Source of the DNA: Xanthomonas sp. NCPPB 1128
Lineage (GTDB): Bacteria; Pseudomonadota; Gammaproteobacteria; Xanthomonadales; Xanthomonadaceae
Direction of reading: 5' to 3'
DNA: 64,000 nucleotides
Assembly (NCBI RefSeq): GCF_001043115.1
Contig: NZ_LFME01000010.1
Coordinates: forward strand, 1-64,000
Shown: positions 37,495-47,581 of the stretch, one piece after another
How positions within the stretch are numbered: the stretch's first letter is position 1
Layout: every line of letters starts with the position of its first letter
The notes under the pieces: generated by a model
Databases searched by the model: none
Told to the model about the DNA's origin: nothing
What the model saw: only the letters and a program-made list of their open reading frames with translations
Program-made: the position numbers and the translations under genes

Positions 37495-37902
37495 TTAGGT
37501 GCAGTTGCTCGGCTTGTGCTTGGCGAGCACCGCACCGCCAGTGATCGTGCAGGTCCAGACACCGGTGTTGGCACGAGTCAGCGTCAAGGTCGCGCCGGCG
37601 ACAATGTCATTGCCCTTGATGGTGTTGCAAGTCAGGGTGGTGGCGGTGGCGCCGAAGGTGGTGCAACGCGGCGAGGTGGTCTGCAGGCCAACGTCCGCGG
37701 CAGTGGCCGGAACGAAGGTGCTGTCTTCCTGCAACTTGGATTCCAGCATGGTCTTGGCCGGACTCACTTCGGCGAGCGCGGCGGCGAGCTGCGACTTGGC
37801 GACATAGTCACGGTACATCGGCAGCGCGATGGCGGCCAGGATGGCGATGATCGCGATCACGATCATCAGTTCGATCAGAGTAAAGCCCTGCTGCTTCTTC
37901 AT
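37495..37902 (-). CDS. pilA: Type IV major pilin PilA
   Basis: A 135-residue prepilin. The class IVa leader MKKQQG is cut before the methylated Phe ([20 protein letters not shown]), and Glu5 is conserved. The globular domain has four Cys (positions ~80, 91, 117, 134); the last two fit the usual C-terminal disulfide loop. AGGGG lies seven bases before the ATG. Expressed from a sigma-54 promoter about 95 bp upstream. Some Xanthomonas genomes carry two pilin genes here; only one is present. Confidence 0.95.
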   Translation of the reverse strand: MKKQQGFTLIELMIVIAIIAILAAIALPMYRDYVAKSQLAAALAEVSPAKTMLESKLQEDSTFVPATAADVGLQTTSPRCTTFGATATTLTCNTIKGNDIVAGATLTLTRANTGVWTCTITGGAVLAKHKPSNCT

Positions 37903-37996
37903 AACAAACCCCTAGAGATGGAATGTAAGTGGTGGGCACTCGCCCGCGGATCCTACTCCCCGAGCGCCGCGGCGGAGCGCCACGTAAGGGTAAGTG

Positions 37997-38014
37997 AAGC
38001 AGACTGCGTGCCAA
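37997..38014 (-). promoter_or_regulatory. Sigma-54 promoter of pilA
   Basis: Reading on the minus strand: TTGGCAC-GCAGT-CTGCTT. The -24 GG and -12 GC have exact sigma-54 spacing, with one mismatch to the consensus (C for T at the start of the -12 box). Transcription would start near 37988, giving an 85-nt leader to pilA. This fits control by PilS/PilR, encoded 2.6 kb away. Confidence 0.87.
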
Positions 38015-38260
38015 CTTCTCGCGCGTGTCCAATCCCCTACCGAAGTGCATCATGCCTGAGTCAAAAGACCAAGGTGCAGGCAAATCAAGAATTTGCGACA
38101 GGATGGACCATCCGCCCATACGGGGCAGAAAGTGACGTCCCGCGTCACCCCTGGAGCACGATCTGGGTGATGACGGCCGCTGCGGATGCCAGACGTCCAG
38201 GAAACCGATACCATGCTGGACATGTCCGCCCGGGGATGGCCGGACGGGGGAGACGACCTG

Positions 38261-39520
38261 ATGTCCGCAACGCGCAGCGCAGTCAAGAAAGAGCCGGTCG
38301 CACGCAGCACCAGTCAGCAGGTGCCCTTCGTCTGGGAGGGGACCGACAAGCGTGGCGTCAAGATGAAAGGCGAGCAGGTCGCCAAAAGCGCCAACTTGCT
38401 GCGCGCCGAGTTGCGCCGGCAGGGCATCACGCCTTCGGTGGTCAAGCCCAAGCCCAAGCCACTGTTCGGGGCGAGCGGCAGCAAGATCGGCACAAAAGAC
38501 ATCGCTTTCTTCAGCCGCCAGATGGCGACGATGATGAAATCGGGTGTCCCCATCGTGGGTTCGCTGGAGATCATCGCCAGCGGGCACAAGAACCCGCGCA
38601 TGAAGAAGATGGTCGACCAGATCCGCACCGATATCGAAGGCGGTTCCTCGCTGTACGAGGCGATCAGCAAGCACCCGGTGCAGTTCGACGAGTTGTACCG
38701 CAATCTGGTCAAGGCCGGCGAAGGCGCGGGCGTACTTGAGACAGTCCTGGAAACGGTTGCTACCTACAAGGAAAACATCGAGGCGCTGAAAGGCAAGATC
38801 AAGAAGGCCTTGTTCTATCCGGCCATGGTGATGGCCGTTGCCCTGATCGTCAGCTCGATCCTGCTGGTGTTTGTGGTCCCCCAGTTCGAGGACGTTTTCA
38901 AAGGTTTCGGCGCCGAACTTCCTGCATTCACCCAAATGATCGTGGCCGCCTCACGCTTCATGGTGGCCTATTGGTGGCTGCTGCTGTTTGTGCTAATCGG
39001 ATCCATCGTCGGCTTTACCTTTGCTTATAAGCGGTCGCCAGCGATGCAACACGGCATGGACCGGCTGATTCTGAAGGTGCCGATTATCGGCCAGATCATG
39101 CACAACAGTTCAGTGGCGCGCTTCTCGCGCACCCTGGCGGTGACCTTCCGCGCTGGTGTACCGCTGGTAGAGGCACTGGACATTGTCGCCGGCGCCACCG
39201 GCAACAGCGTCTACGAGAAGTCCGTCCTGCGCATGCGCGACGACGTGGCGGTTGGTTATCCGGTCAACATGGCGATGAAGCAGACCAATCTGTTCCCACA
39301 CATGGTGATCCAAATGACCGCGATCGGCGAGGAGGCCGGCGCACTGGATGCCATGCTGTTCAAGGTGGCCGAATATTTCGAGCAGGAAGTGAACAACGCG
39401 GTCGATGCATTGAGCAGCTTGCTGGAACCGTTGATCATGGTGTTCATCGGCACCATCGTCGGCGGCATGGTCATCGGCATGTACCTGCCGATCTTCAAGC
39501 TGGCCTCCGTCGTTGGATAA
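38261..39520 (+). CDS. pilC: Type IV pilus platform protein PilC
   Basis: A 419-residue inner-membrane protein on which PilB works. The ATG at 38261 has GGGGGAGA upstream; an in-frame ATG at 38186 would add 25 residues across the likely ribosome site. Two GspF domains are seen, each with a membrane helix pair. KDIAFFSRQMATMMKSGVP and ARFSRTLAVTFRAGVPLVE are the paired signatures. The C-terminal helix is LIMVFIGTIVGGMVIGMYLP. The 358-bp gap before it holds the pilA promoter and nothing else I recognise. pilD follows 6 bp later. Confidence 0.95.
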   Translation: MSATRSAVKKEPVARSTSQQVPFVWEGTDKRGVKMKGEQVAKSANLLRAELRRQGITPSVVKPKPKPLFGASGSKIGTKDIAFFSRQMATMMKSGVPIVGSLEIIASGHKNPRMKKMVDQIRTDIEGGSSLYEAISKHPVQFDELYRNLVKAGEGAGVLETVLETVATYKENIEALKGKIKKALFYPAMVMAVALIVSSILLVFVVPQFEDVFKGFGAELPAFTQMIVAASRFMVAYWWLLLFVLIGSIVGFTFAYKRSPAMQHGMDRLILKVPIIGQIMHNSSVARFSRTLAVTFRAGVPLVEALDIVAGATGNSVYEKSVLRMRDDVAVGYPVNMAMKQTNLFPHMVIQMTAIGEEAGALDAMLFKVAEYFEQEVNNAVDALSSLLEPLIMVFIGTIVGGMVIGMYLPIFKLASVVG

Positions 39521-39526
39521 GCATTA

Positions 39527-40390
39527 ATGGCATTTCTCGATCAACACCCCGGCCTCGGCTTCCCGGCCGCGGCCGGCCTCGGCTTGCTGGTGGGCAGCTT
39601 CCTCAATGTGGTCATCCTGCGCATGCCCAAGCGCATGGAATGGCAGTGGAAGCGCGATTCGCGCGAGATCCTGGAGTTACCGGACATCTACGATCCGCCG
39701 CCGCCGGGCATCGTGGTGGAGCCGTCGCACTGCCCGCATTGCAAGCACAAGCTGGCCTGGTTCGAAAACATCCCGCTGTTCAGCTGGTTGGCGTTGCGCG
39801 GCAAGTGCCGCTACTGCCATGCGCCGATTTCACCGCAGTACCCGCTGGTGGAGCTGCTCACCAGCCTGTTGGTGGTCGCCAGCGTGTGGCGCTTCGGCTT
39901 CGGCTGGCAGGGCTTCGGCGCGATCGTGTTCAGTTGTTTCCTGGTGGCGCTGTCCGGCATCGACCTGCGTACCCGCCTGCTGCCGGACCAATTGACCCTG
40001 CCGCTGATGTGGCTCGGCCTGATCGGCAGCATGGACAATCTGTACATGCCGGCCAAACCCGCCCTGCTCGGCGCCGCGGTCGGCTATTTCTCACTGTGGT
40101 CGGTGTGGTGGCTGTTCAAGCAGATCACCGGCAAGGAAGGCATGGGGCATGGCGACTTCAAGCTGCTGGCCGCGATTGGCGCCTGGTGCGGATTGAAAGG
40201 CATCCTGCCGACCATCCTGATCTCCTCGCTGGTCGGCGCGATCCTGGGGTCGCTGTGGCTGGCCGCCAAGGGCCGCGACCGCGCCACGCCGATCCCGTTC
40301 GGCCCCTATCTGGCCATCGCCGGCTGGATCACCTTCTTCTGGGGCACCGAGATCGTGGAGACCTACATGCGCTGGTCGGGACTGCGCTAA
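39527..40390 (+). CDS. pilD: Prepilin peptidase / N-methyltransferase PilD
   Basis: A 287-residue membrane aspartyl protease that cleaves and methylates prepilins, and usually type II secretion pseudopilins too. The zinc-binding Cys pairs are at 69/72 (CPHC) and 94/97 (CRYC). The catalytic Asp residues are 146 (SGIDLRTRLLPD) and 210 (GMGHGDFKLLA). About eight membrane helices. coaE follows after 13 bp, the usual pilBCD-coaE order. Confidence 0.96.
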   Translation: MAFLDQHPGLGFPAAAGLGLLVGSFLNVVILRMPKRMEWQWKRDSREILELPDIYDPPPPGIVVEPSHCPHCKHKLAWFENIPLFSWLALRGKCRYCHAPISPQYPLVELLTSLLVVASVWRFGFGWQGFGAIVFSCFLVALSGIDLRTRLLPDQLTLPLMWLGLIGSMDNLYMPAKPALLGAAVGYFSLWSVWWLFKQITGKEGMGHGDFKLLAAIGAWCGLKGILPTILISSLVGAILGSLWLAAKGRDRATPIPFGPYLAIAGWITFFWGTEIVETYMRWSGLR

Positions 40391-40403
40391 CGGAGCCCAC
40401 GGC

Positions 40404-41027
40404 TTGACTGATTTCGTCGTCGGCCTGACCGGAGGCGTGGCTTCCGGCAAGAGCGAACTGAGCCGCCGCTTCGAAGCCAAGGGCATCGTCGTCGCCGATG
40501 CCGACCTCGCCGCACGCGCAGTGGTTGCCCCCGGCCACCCGGCGCTGGCGCAGATCGTGGCGCGGTTCGGGCCGCAGATCCTGCAGGACGATGGGCAGCT
40601 CGATCGCGCGGCCTTGCGCCAGCGCATCTTCGAGGACGCGACGGCCCGCCACGATCTGGAAGCGATCACCCATCCCGCCATCCGCCAGTTGCTGCAGGAA
40701 CGCTGCCGTGAGGCCGCAGGACCGTATGCGATTGCGGCCATTCCGCTGTTGACCGAGGTCGGCGCACGCGCCGCCTATCCCTGGCTCGACCGGATCCTGG
40801 TGATCGACGCCCCCGAGGCGCTGCAACACGCGCGCCTGATGCAACGCGACGGCATCACCGCCGACCTGGCGCAGCGCATGCTGGCGGCGCAGGCCACCCG
40901 CGCCGCGCGCCTGGCCATTGCCGACGATGTGGTGGCCAACGACGGCGCCGCGGCGGAGCTGCAGGAAGCAGTGGAGAGACTGGACCGGGAGTACCGTGCG
41001 TTGGCTGCAGCCAAGGCGTCTTCGTAG
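40404..41027 (+). CDS. coaE: Dephospho-CoA kinase
   Basis: A 207-residue kinase for the last step of CoA synthesis. The start is TTG at 40404 with GGAG at 40392-40395. The P-loop is GLTGGVASGKSE, and the CoA-binding part includes ITHPAIRQLL and the lid-region RMLAAQATRAAR. Its TAG stop (41025-41027) is the TAG of the GTAG at the edge of a REP element, so the repeat may have defined or shortened the C-terminus. Confidence 0.94.
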   Translation: MTDFVVGLTGGVASGKSELSRRFEAKGIVVADADLAARAVVAPGHPALAQIVARFGPQILQDDGQLDRAALRQRIFEDATARHDLEAITHPAIRQLLQERCREAAGPYAIAAIPLLTEVGARAAYPWLDRILVIDAPEALQHARLMQRDGITADLAQRMLAAQATRAARLAIADDVVANDGAAAELQEAVERLDREYRALAAAKASS

Positions 41028-41088
41028 GAGCTGCCAACCGCGACCGGGCTTTCCGATAAGGCTCGGTCGCGGCTGAAGCCGCTCCTAC
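41024..41088. repeat. REP pair overlapping the coaE stop
   Basis: Left unit GTAGGAGCTGCCAACCGCGA plus C at 41024-41044 is degenerate. Right unit at 41066-41088 is an exact copy. It lies between convergent coaE and the kinase gene. Confidence 0.88.
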
Positions 41089-41113
41089 GGCGGTCGACGC
41101 GTCGTCGCCAGCC

Positions 41114-42448
41114 TCAGGCCGGCTTGAACCACAGCGTCGCCACCACGCCCTTGGTGGCACCCGGACGCACGTTGACCTGCCAGCCATAGAGATCGCAGAG
41201 CCGGCTGACGATCGACAGGCCGATGCCGCCGCCCTGCGAATGGCCCGCATGCGTGCCGCGGTAGCCGCGCTGGAACAGCTTGGCCGCGTCCTCCTCGCTC
41301 AGGCCCGGGCCGGAATCGATCACCTGCACCGCATCGCTCAGTACCCGCACCACCACCTGTCCTTCCTGGGTGTACTTGACCGCATTGCCGATCAGATTGC
41401 CCAGCGCCACCGACAGCGCTGCTTCCGGCGCATCGATGGTGAGGTTGCGCTCGCCTTCCAGCAGCAACTGCAGCGGCTTGCCGCCCAACTGTGCGCGATG
41501 CGACTCGATCAACTGCTCGGCCACCTTGGCGACGTTGCTGTGGCCTTGTCCGCGCTCGTTGCGCGACAGCAACAGCAACGACCCGATCAGGTCGCTGCAC
41601 TGTTGTTCGGCACGCTGAATGCGTTGCAGGCGCTGCAGCACCTTCTCGTCGAGATTGGGACGGGTCAGCAGCAGCTCGGTGGCGCCGCGGATCACCGCCA
41701 GCGGCGTGCGCAGTTCATGGCTGACGTCGGCATTGAACTCGCGGTCGCGCTGCACCACTTCGGTCAGGCGCGCCGAATAGTCGTCCAGCGCCTCGGCCAG
41801 CTGGCCGACCTCGTCGTCGGGAAAGTGTGGCGCCAGCGGCTTGGGATCGCTGCTGCCGCGATAGGCGCGCAAGCGCGCCGCCAGGTCCGACACCGGCCGC
41901 ATCACCCGCGACGCCGACCACCAGCCGATCACCAGCGACAACGCGCTGAACACCAGCACCGACAGGATCAAGGTGCGCTTGAGCTGCACCTCGCCCTGCA
42001 TGGTCTGGGTCATGTCATAGGCGAGGAAAAACCAGACGTTCGGGGTCTTCCGCACCGCGACCTTGTAGGAGAACGGCTTGCCGGTTTCGTCGCGGCCGGA
42101 CACGTTGTGGATGCCGTCGGAGAAGTTGTACCACTCCGGCTGCTCGCGCCGCAGCGCCTCGAAGCGGTCGCTCTTGACAACCCGACCGACCATCTGCTGT
42201 ACCGGCAGATCCGGATTCTTCGACGGATCGGAGAAGAACCGGTGCGAGTACTCATCGATGTTACGGTTCAGCACCACCTCGACCAGCTGATTCTCCACGC
42301 GCGCGCGTGCCCAGTTGGTGGCGAACGCGAACAGCGCAGTCAGGCCGAAGCCCAACAGCACGAACGAGAGGATGATGCGGCTGCGGAGGCGGCGGCGATA
42401 GCGCCCGCGCCGCCGCACGACCCGCGGCAACGCCGGCGTTTCAGGCAT
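41114..42448 (-). CDS. Two-component sensor histidine kinase
   Basis: A 444-residue kinase. Helices near residues 24-45 and 158-180 flank a periplasmic sensor of about 110 residues. HAMP (WWSASRVMRPVSDLAARL), HisKA (FNADVSHELRTPLAVI), N box (NLIGNAVKYT) and G boxes (DSGPGLSEED, GGGIGLSIV) follow. It overlaps the response-regulator gene by 8 bp. The pair resembles Xanthomonas ColRS/RaxRH-type systems, but I cannot name it safely. The input signal is unknown. Confidence 0.92.
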   Translation of the reverse strand: MPETPALPRVVRRRGRYRRRLRSRIILSFVLLGFGLTALFAFATNWARARVENQLVEVVLNRNIDEYSHRFFSDPSKNPDLPVQQMVGRVVKSDRFEALRREQPEWYNFSDGIHNVSGRDETGKPFSYKVAVRKTPNVWFFLAYDMTQTMQGEVQLKRTLILSVLVFSALSLVIGWWSASRVMRPVSDLAARLRAYRGSSDPKPLAPHFPDDEVGQLAEALDDYSARLTEVVQRDREFNADVSHELRTPLAVIRGATELLLTRPNLDEKVLQRLQRIQRAEQQCSDLIGSLLLLSRNERGQGHSNVAKVAEQLIESHRAQLGGKPLQLLLEGERNLTIDAPEAALSVALGNLIGNAVKYTQEGQVVVRVLSDAVQVIDSGPGLSEEDAAKLFQRGYRGTHAGHSQGGGIGLSIVSRLCDLYGWQVNVRPGATKGVVATLWFKPA

Positions 42449-43124
42449 CGGGTGCGGCGATGCGGTAGCCGATGCCGTGGCGGGTCTGGATCATCGGTAC
42501 GTCGAACGGCTTGTCCACCACCGCGCGCAGGCCATGGATATGCACGCGCAGGGAGTCGGAGTCGGGCAGCTCCTCGCCCCACACACGCGTTTCCAGCTCC
42601 TGCCGGGTCACCACCGCAGGCGCGGCCTCCATCAACGCCTGCAGGATCTTCAGCGCGGTGGGATTGAGCTGCAGCAGCTTGCCCTGGCGGCGCACTTCCA
42701 GCGTATCCAGGTTGTATTCCAGATCGCCGGTCTCCAGCACCCGGGTGTGCACGCCCTTGCCGCGGCGCGACAGCGCGTTGAGCCGCACTTCCACTTCCTG
42801 CAGCGCGAACGGCTTGATCAGATAGTCGTCGGCGCCCGAATCGAAGCCGGCGAGCTTGTTGTCCAGCGAATCGCGCGCGGTGAGCATCAGCACGGGCGTC
42901 TGCTTGCGCGCCTCGTTGCGCAGCTTGCGGCAGACCTCGATGCCGTCCATGCCCGGCAGGTTGAGATCGAGCACAATCGCATCGAACTCGTGCACCACCG
43001 CCAGGTGCAGGCCAGTGACACCATCGGCGGCGAAATCGACGGTATGACCGCGATCCTCGAGGTAGTCGCCGAGATTGGCAGCGATGTCGCTGTTGTCTTC
43101 GATCACTAGAATTCGCACCAACAT
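42441..43124 (-). CDS. OmpR-family response regulator
   Basis: A 227-residue regulator. The receiver domain has the acidic VIEDNSD, the phosphorylated Asp in IVLDLNLPGMDG, and Lys in YLIKPFA. The winged-helix DNA-binding domain includes LNPTALKILQALMEA and DSLRVHIHGLRAVVDKPF. It starts 8 bp after the end of a small secreted-protein gene and overlaps the kinase gene, so the three probably form one operon. Confidence 0.94.
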   Translation of the reverse strand: MLVRILVIEDNSDIAANLGDYLEDRGHTVDFAADGVTGLHLAVVHEFDAIVLDLNLPGMDGIEVCRKLRNEARKQTPVLMLTARDSLDNKLAGFDSGADDYLIKPFALQEVEVRLNALSRRGKGVHTRVLETGDLEYNLDTLEVRRQGKLLQLNPTALKILQALMEAAPAVVTRQELETRVWGEELPDSDSLRVHIHGLRAVVDKPFDVPMIQTRHGIGYRIAAPDA

Positions 43125-43132
43125 TTACCCCG

Positions 43133-43591
43133 TCAGTCGTACTTGCCAGTTGGATTGCGCCGCATCAGTTCCTGCGCATCCTCGTTGTCGCGGCGGCGTT
43201 CCGCCACGGTCCTGCATTGCGTGGTGGTGCGCAGCGAACCGGTGACGGCCTCGCGCCTGCATACCATCCGGCTGTCCGCCGCCGCCTTGGTCAGCAGCGT
43301 ATTCACCGTTTCCTGGTCGTTGAACAACGCGACCTTCTGCTCTTCCTTCAAGGTCTCCACGTCCTGATGGGCGTCGAGTATCGCAGCCATTCGCACCAAT
43401 GCGGCTTCGACCTTGCTGCGATCGTCAGCATTGATTTCGGAATAGGTCTTGCCGTCGTTCAATTGCTGCCGAATTGTACTGAGTTGCTGCGCGAACGCTT
43501 TCTTCACGTTCATGGGCGCCTCACCTTTGGGCGCCGCCATCGCCGTGCACGCCAGGATCATGCCCAGCACCAACGCCATCGATCGTTTCAT
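43133..43591 (-). CDS. Small secreted protein upstream of a two-component system
   Basis: A 152-residue protein. The ATG at 43591 has AGGGGAAGGGG upstream, ruling out the longer ORF to 43693. A signal peptide ends near residue 19 (CTAMAAPKG). The mature part is charged and mostly helical. It includes QQLSTIRQQLNDGKTYSEI, and two Cys (CRREAVTGSLRTTTQC) that may form a disulfide. I do not recognise a named family. Its position as first gene before the regulator and kinase suggests a periplasmic role in that pathway. Confidence 0.8.
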   Translation of the reverse strand: MKRSMALVLGMILACTAMAAPKGEAPMNVKKAFAQQLSTIRQQLNDGKTYSEINADDRSKVEAALVRMAAILDAHQDVETLKEEQKVALFNDQETVNTLLTKAAADSRMVCRREAVTGSLRTTTQCRTVAERRRDNEDAQELMRRNPTGKYD

Positions 43592-43690
43592 CCCCTTCCC
43601 CTCGCAGATTGAACGCACCGCGCAATGTAGCCCCGGCTCAAACACCGCCGCAAGCAGCCGGCCGGAGAAGGCAGGCTGGTGATCGCCCAA

Positions 43691-43721
43691 CAAAAAGACC
43701 CAGGCAGCAGGGCTGCCTGGG
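43691..43721 (-). terminator. Terminator of rimK
   Basis: CCCAGGCAGC and GCTGCCTGGG pair around CCT on the minus strand, followed by TCTTTTTG. It lies about 120 bp after the rimK stop and before the secreted-protein gene, separating the two transcripts. Confidence 0.85.
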
Positions 43722-43841
43722 CCGAAAGTTTTCTATCCCGATTACCGTTCCTGCTGAGGAGGGCAGAGCTGCGGTCCGACGAAGCTTACGCAGGGTGGAA
43801 TTAAACCCGCGTTAAGCCAGAACCAGCGACCACAGATGCCA

Positions 43842-44735
43842 CTAAGCCACTGATTTCTTTCGCTTCAAGCAGGCTTCGAGGTGTTCGATGACCTTGCCTG
43901 CGATATCCAGCCCGCAGACCGTCTCGATCCCTTCCAGGCCCGGCGTGGAGTTGACCTCCAGCACCAGCGGCCCACGCTTGGAACGAATCAGGTCGACGCC
44001 GGCCACGCCCAGGCCCAGCGCCTTGGCCGAGCGCACCGCCACCTCCTGCTCGCCGCGGCTGGCCATGGTCCGCTCGGCGGTGCCGCCTAGATGCAGGTTG
44101 GAGCGGAAGTCGCCCTCCGGTGCGGTGCGGCGCATCGCCGCCACCACCTGGTTGCCGACCACGAAGCAGCGCAGGTCGGCACCCTCGGCCTCGCCGATGA
44201 ACTCCTGCACCAGGAAATTGGCGTACAGCCCGCGCAACGCCTCGACCACGCCGCGCGAGGCGCTGGCCTTCTCGGTCAGGATCACCCCGGTGCCCTGGGT
44301 GCCCTCGTTCAACTTCACCACGTGCGGCGGCGGGCCGAGCATGGACAGCAGATCGCCGGTGTCGTCCGGATTGTCGCCGAACACGGTCATCGGCATGTCG
44401 ATGCCCTTGGCCGCCAGCAGCTGGTGCGCGCGTAGCTTGTCGCGGGCGCGCAGGATCGCGTCGGACGGATTGGGCGTGCACACGCCCATCATCTCCAGCT
44501 GCCGCAGCACCGCGGTGCCGTAGCGGGTCACCGAGTTGCCGATGCGCGGGATCACCGCGTCGTAGCCGGTGATCGGCTTGCCCTTGTAATGCATGGTGAA
44601 AGCACCGGCGGCGATGCGCATGTAGCAGCGCAGCGGGTCCAGCACCCGCACCGTGTGTCCGCGTTCGCGGCCGGCCTCGACCAGGCGCCGGGTCGAGTAC
44701 AGCTTGGTGTTGCGGGACAGGATGGCGAGCTTCAT
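43842..44735 (-). CDS. rimK: ATP-grasp ligase RimK (ribosomal protein S6 modification)
   Basis: A 297-residue enzyme of the RimK family, which adds glutamate to the C-terminus of ribosomal protein S6. The start [20 protein letters not shown] is the family beginning; a longer in-frame ORF to 45128 is low-complexity. ATP-grasp motifs include [30 protein letters not shown] and [16 protein letters not shown]. No strong ribosome site is visible. Confidence 0.93.
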   Translation of the reverse strand: MKLAILSRNTKLYSTRRLVEAGRERGHTVRVLDPLRCYMRIAAGAFTMHYKGKPITGYDAVIPRIGNSVTRYGTAVLRQLEMMGVCTPNPSDAILRARDKLRAHQLLAAKGIDMPMTVFGDNPDDTGDLLSMLGPPPHVVKLNEGTQGTGVILTEKASASRGVVEALRGLYANFLVQEFIGEAEGADLRCFVVGNQVVAAMRRTAPEGDFRSNLHLGGTAERTMASRGEQEVAVRSAKALGLGVAGVDLIRSKRGPLVLEVNSTPGLEGIETVCGLDIAGKVIEHLEACLKRKKSVA

Positions 44736-45016
44736 CGAAGGCGGCGGCGGTGGCAGGCCCGGCATCATACGTCGCGCCACCGGCGCTGCGATGCCACGCG
44801 TCGCCGCAGGCGCCGACTGCATGGCAAGGCCAGGATGCGCGGTGATCGCCGTCACCCGCGGTCCGCGCGCTGTCCCACAGCCGACACCGGACCGCCCCGA
44901 AACGTTCACAAAACCGTTGCATCGTGGCGGGCGGGCCGCGTACCGGCCCGGTGCCGGCTGCCCGCGCCCCGCGCGGCAGGTCCGGAACGTCTCCCCCTCA
45001 TGATTGGTGACTTTCG

Positions 45017-47326
45017 ATGACCCCCACTTCCAGATCCTTGCGCCCGCACGCGCTGGTGCTCGCCGTCGCGTCCGCCCTGCCGGCCTTCGCCGCGCTGGCC
45101 GAGACCGCGCCGGCCGCCGCCACCGCAACCGCCGATGCGGCGGCCAGCGCGAGCGGCAACGATGCGACGATGCTCGACGCGATCACCGTCGTGTCCAGCG
45201 GCACCACCCGCCAGGTGCAGCGCATCACCCGTGAGGACATCGGAATCGCCGCCCCCGGCACCAGCGCGCTGAAGGTGCTGGACAAGCTGCCCGGGGTGCA
45301 GTTCCAGTCGGCCGACCCGTTCGGCGCCTACGAATGGTCCACCGCGATCAGCCTGCACGGGTTCGACCAGAGCCGGCTCGGCTTCACCCTAGACGGCGTG
45401 CCGCTGGGCAACATGAGCTACGGCGTCACCGATGGCCTGCAGGTGACCCGCGCGATCATTTCCGAGAACGTGGCCTCGGTGGAACTGGCGCAGGGCGCCG
45501 GCGGCCTGGGCACACCCTCGAGCAGCAACCTCGGCGGCACCGTGCGCTACTACTCCGCCGATCCGGATGCCGACGCCGGCTTCCGCTTCAGCCAGACCCT
45601 CGGCTCCGACAGCACCCGCCGCACCTACCTGCGCGGCGACACCGGCGACATCCACGGCTTCTCCCTGTACACCTCGCTGGTGCACGGCGAAATGGACAAG
45701 TGGAAGGGCTACGGCAACAACGAGTACAACCAGGCCAACGCCAAGGCGCTGTACCAGTGGGGCGACGGCAACCGGGTCAGCCTGTACCTGGACAGCTCGC
45801 ACCGCAAGGAATACGACATCATGGACCTGTCGCTGACCTCGCAGCGGGTCCTCGGCTGGGATTGGGACTACCTGATGCCGGACTGGAACAGCGCGGTGCA
45901 GATCGCCAACGCGCTCAACGGCAAGGGCAGCTACCCGGCCAATCTCAACGGCCTGCCCGCCGACTACGGCAAGGCCGATGCGTCCTACTATTCCGGCGCC
46001 GGCCTGCGCCGCGACAACCTGGCCGCGCTCAGCGGCGTGTTCAACCTCGGCGGCAGCGCCACGCTGAACCTGACCGGCTACTACCACGACAACAACGGCG
46101 AAGGCCAGTGGACCACGCCGTACGCCGCGTCCTCGGCCAGCGTGCCGCTGTCGATGCGCACCACCGACTACCGACTCAACCGCCACGGCGTCACCGGCTC
46201 GTTGAACTTCACCGTGGCCGGCAACGAGATCGAGATCGGCGGCTGGTACCAGAACGCCAAGACCGTGCAGGAGCGCAACTACTTCCTGCTCGACGGCCCG
46301 TTCACCGATCTGTACTACTTCAACAAGAACGGCACCCTGTTCGCGCGCGGCTTCGCCCAGCACTACGACACCGACACCACCATGGTCTACGCGCAGGACA
46401 CGCTGCGCCTGCTCGACGAGCGCCTGACCCTGAACTTCGGCGCCAAGAAGCTGATCGTCGACACCACCGCGCAGTCGCAGGTGCCCTCCGCGTCCAACGC
46501 CGCCGGCGAGATCAAGGCCGATTCGGACCTGCTGCCGCAGGTGGGCGTGAACTTCAAGATCGACGAGCACCAGGAGGTCTACGCCTCCTACAACAAGAAC
46601 ATGGCCGGCTTCGGCTTCACCCCGTTCCAGGAATCGCAGGCCGCGTTCAACGCGATCAAGGGCTCGCTGGAGCCGGAGACCGCACAGACCTACGAACTGG
46701 GCTACCGCGTGCGTGGCGGCGGCGTGGAAGCGTCGCTGGCGCTGTACCACACCACCTTCGACGACCGCCTGCTGGTGACCTCGCCGTGCAGCGCGATCCA
46801 GACCTGCTCGGCCACGCTCAACAACGTCGGCTCGGTGCGCAGCCAGGGCGCCGACCTGGCGGTGATCTGGCGCCCGATCGAACAGCTGCGCTGGCTGAAC
46901 TCGCTGTCCTACGACGATTCCACCTACCAGGACGACTACCTCAACGGCGGCGTGGTGGCCACCTCCGGCAAGCGCGTGGTCGGCATCCCCGAGTGGATGT
47001 TCTCCAGCAGCCTGGCCTACGAGAACGCCGGCTGGCACGCCTCGCTGGACGGCAAGTACACCGGCCGCCGCTACATCAGCTACCTCAACGATTCGTCGGT
47101 GCCCAGCTATTGGCGCTTCGACCTGAGCGCCGGCTACGACTTCGGCCAGGTCGGCATGTTCCAGAACCTGGGGCTGAGCGCGAACGTGACCAACCTGTTC
47201 GACAAGCGCTACTTCGCCACCGTCGGCACCAACGGCTACGTCGTCTCCGACCCCAACGGCTACAACCAGACGCTGATGGCCGGCGCGCCGCGCCAGTTCT
47301 TCGTCACCTTCAACGGCAAGTTCTGA
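45017..47326 (+). CDS. TonB-dependent outer-membrane receptor
   Basis: A 769-residue receptor. A signal peptide (ending AALAE, about residue 29) and a low-complexity Ala/Thr/Ser stretch precede a TonB box-like [11 protein letters not shown]. The plug has [19 protein letters not shown] and [21 protein letters not shown]. The barrel ends [15 protein letters not shown] with a terminal Phe. No clear ribosome site except GGTGA at 45006-45010. It converges on the phospholipase C gene. A role linked to phosphate or phospholipid products is possible but unproven. Confidence 0.9.
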   Translation: MTPTSRSLRPHALVLAVASALPAFAALAETAPAAATATADAAASASGNDATMLDAITVVSSGTTRQVQRITREDIGIAAPGTSALKVLDKLPGVQFQSADPFGAYEWSTAISLHGFDQSRLGFTLDGVPLGNMSYGVTDGLQVTRAIISENVASVELAQGAGGLGTPSSSNLGGTVRYYSADPDADAGFRFSQTLGSDSTRRTYLRGDTGDIHGFSLYTSLVHGEMDKWKGYGNNEYNQANAKALYQWGDGNRVSLYLDSSHRKEYDIMDLSLTSQRVLGWDWDYLMPDWNSAVQIANALNGKGSYPANLNGLPADYGKADASYYSGAGLRRDNLAALSGVFNLGGSATLNLTGYYHDNNGEGQWTTPYAASSASVPLSMRTTDYRLNRHGVTGSLNFTVAGNEIEIGGWYQNAKTVQERNYFLLDGPFTDLYYFNKNGTLFARGFAQHYDTDTTMVYAQDTLRLLDERLTLNFGAKKLIVDTTAQSQVPSASNAAGEIKADSDLLPQVGVNFKIDEHQEVYASYNKNMAGFGFTPFQESQAAFNAIKGSLEPETAQTYELGYRVRGGGVEASLALYHTTFDDRLLVTSPCSAIQTCSATLNNVGSVRSQGADLAVIWRPIEQLRWLNSLSYDDSTYQDDYLNGGVVATSGKRVVGIPEWMFSSSLAYENAGWHASLDGKYTGRRYISYLNDSSVPSYWRFDLSAGYDFGQVGMFQNLGLSANVTNLFDKRYFATVGTNGYVVSDPNGYNQTLMAGAPRQFFVTFNGKF

Positions 47327-47358
47327 GCCGACGCGACAGCGCCAGGGAAGGCACCGCG

Positions 47359-47396
47359 CGCCGCCGCTGCTCACGCAGCGGCGGCGTGTGCGTTTT
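47359..47396 (+). terminator. Hairpin terminator of the TonB receptor gene
   Basis: CGCCGCCGCTGC and GCAGCGGCGGCG form a 12-bp stem around TCAC, followed by TGTGCGTTTT. It lies 33 bp after the stop codon. Confidence 0.85.
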
Positions 47397-47474
47397 GGGC
47401 TAGGCAAATACGTGTTGCGCGACAGGTAGCCAGACAGGATGGACCGGCGTTTCGGATCGCATGGGTTAGAAGCG

Positions 47475-47536
47475 GTCGCGGCTGAAGCCGCTCCTACGAC
47501 AGCCGCATGGCCCGTAGGAGCGGCTTCAGCCGCGAC
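47475..47536. repeat. GTAG-type REP pair
   Basis: Exact inverted 23-bp units at 47475-47497 and 47514-47536, 16 bp apart, between convergent receptor and phospholipase genes. Confidence 0.93.
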
Positions 47537-47581
47537 CATGTACAGCCAAAAACCGCTACCCGCGTTGCACCGCGGCGATCG

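Noticed and set aside
37516-38739. 407-codon plus-strand frame over pilA and pilC start
   Set aside because: It covers pilA antisense and pilC in another frame. The real pilC start at 38261 has a strong ribosome site.
44906-45358. 150-codon minus-strand ORF between rimK and the TonB receptor
   Set aside because: Gly/Arg/Ala-rich and overlapping the receptor signal sequence and plug; no ribosome site.
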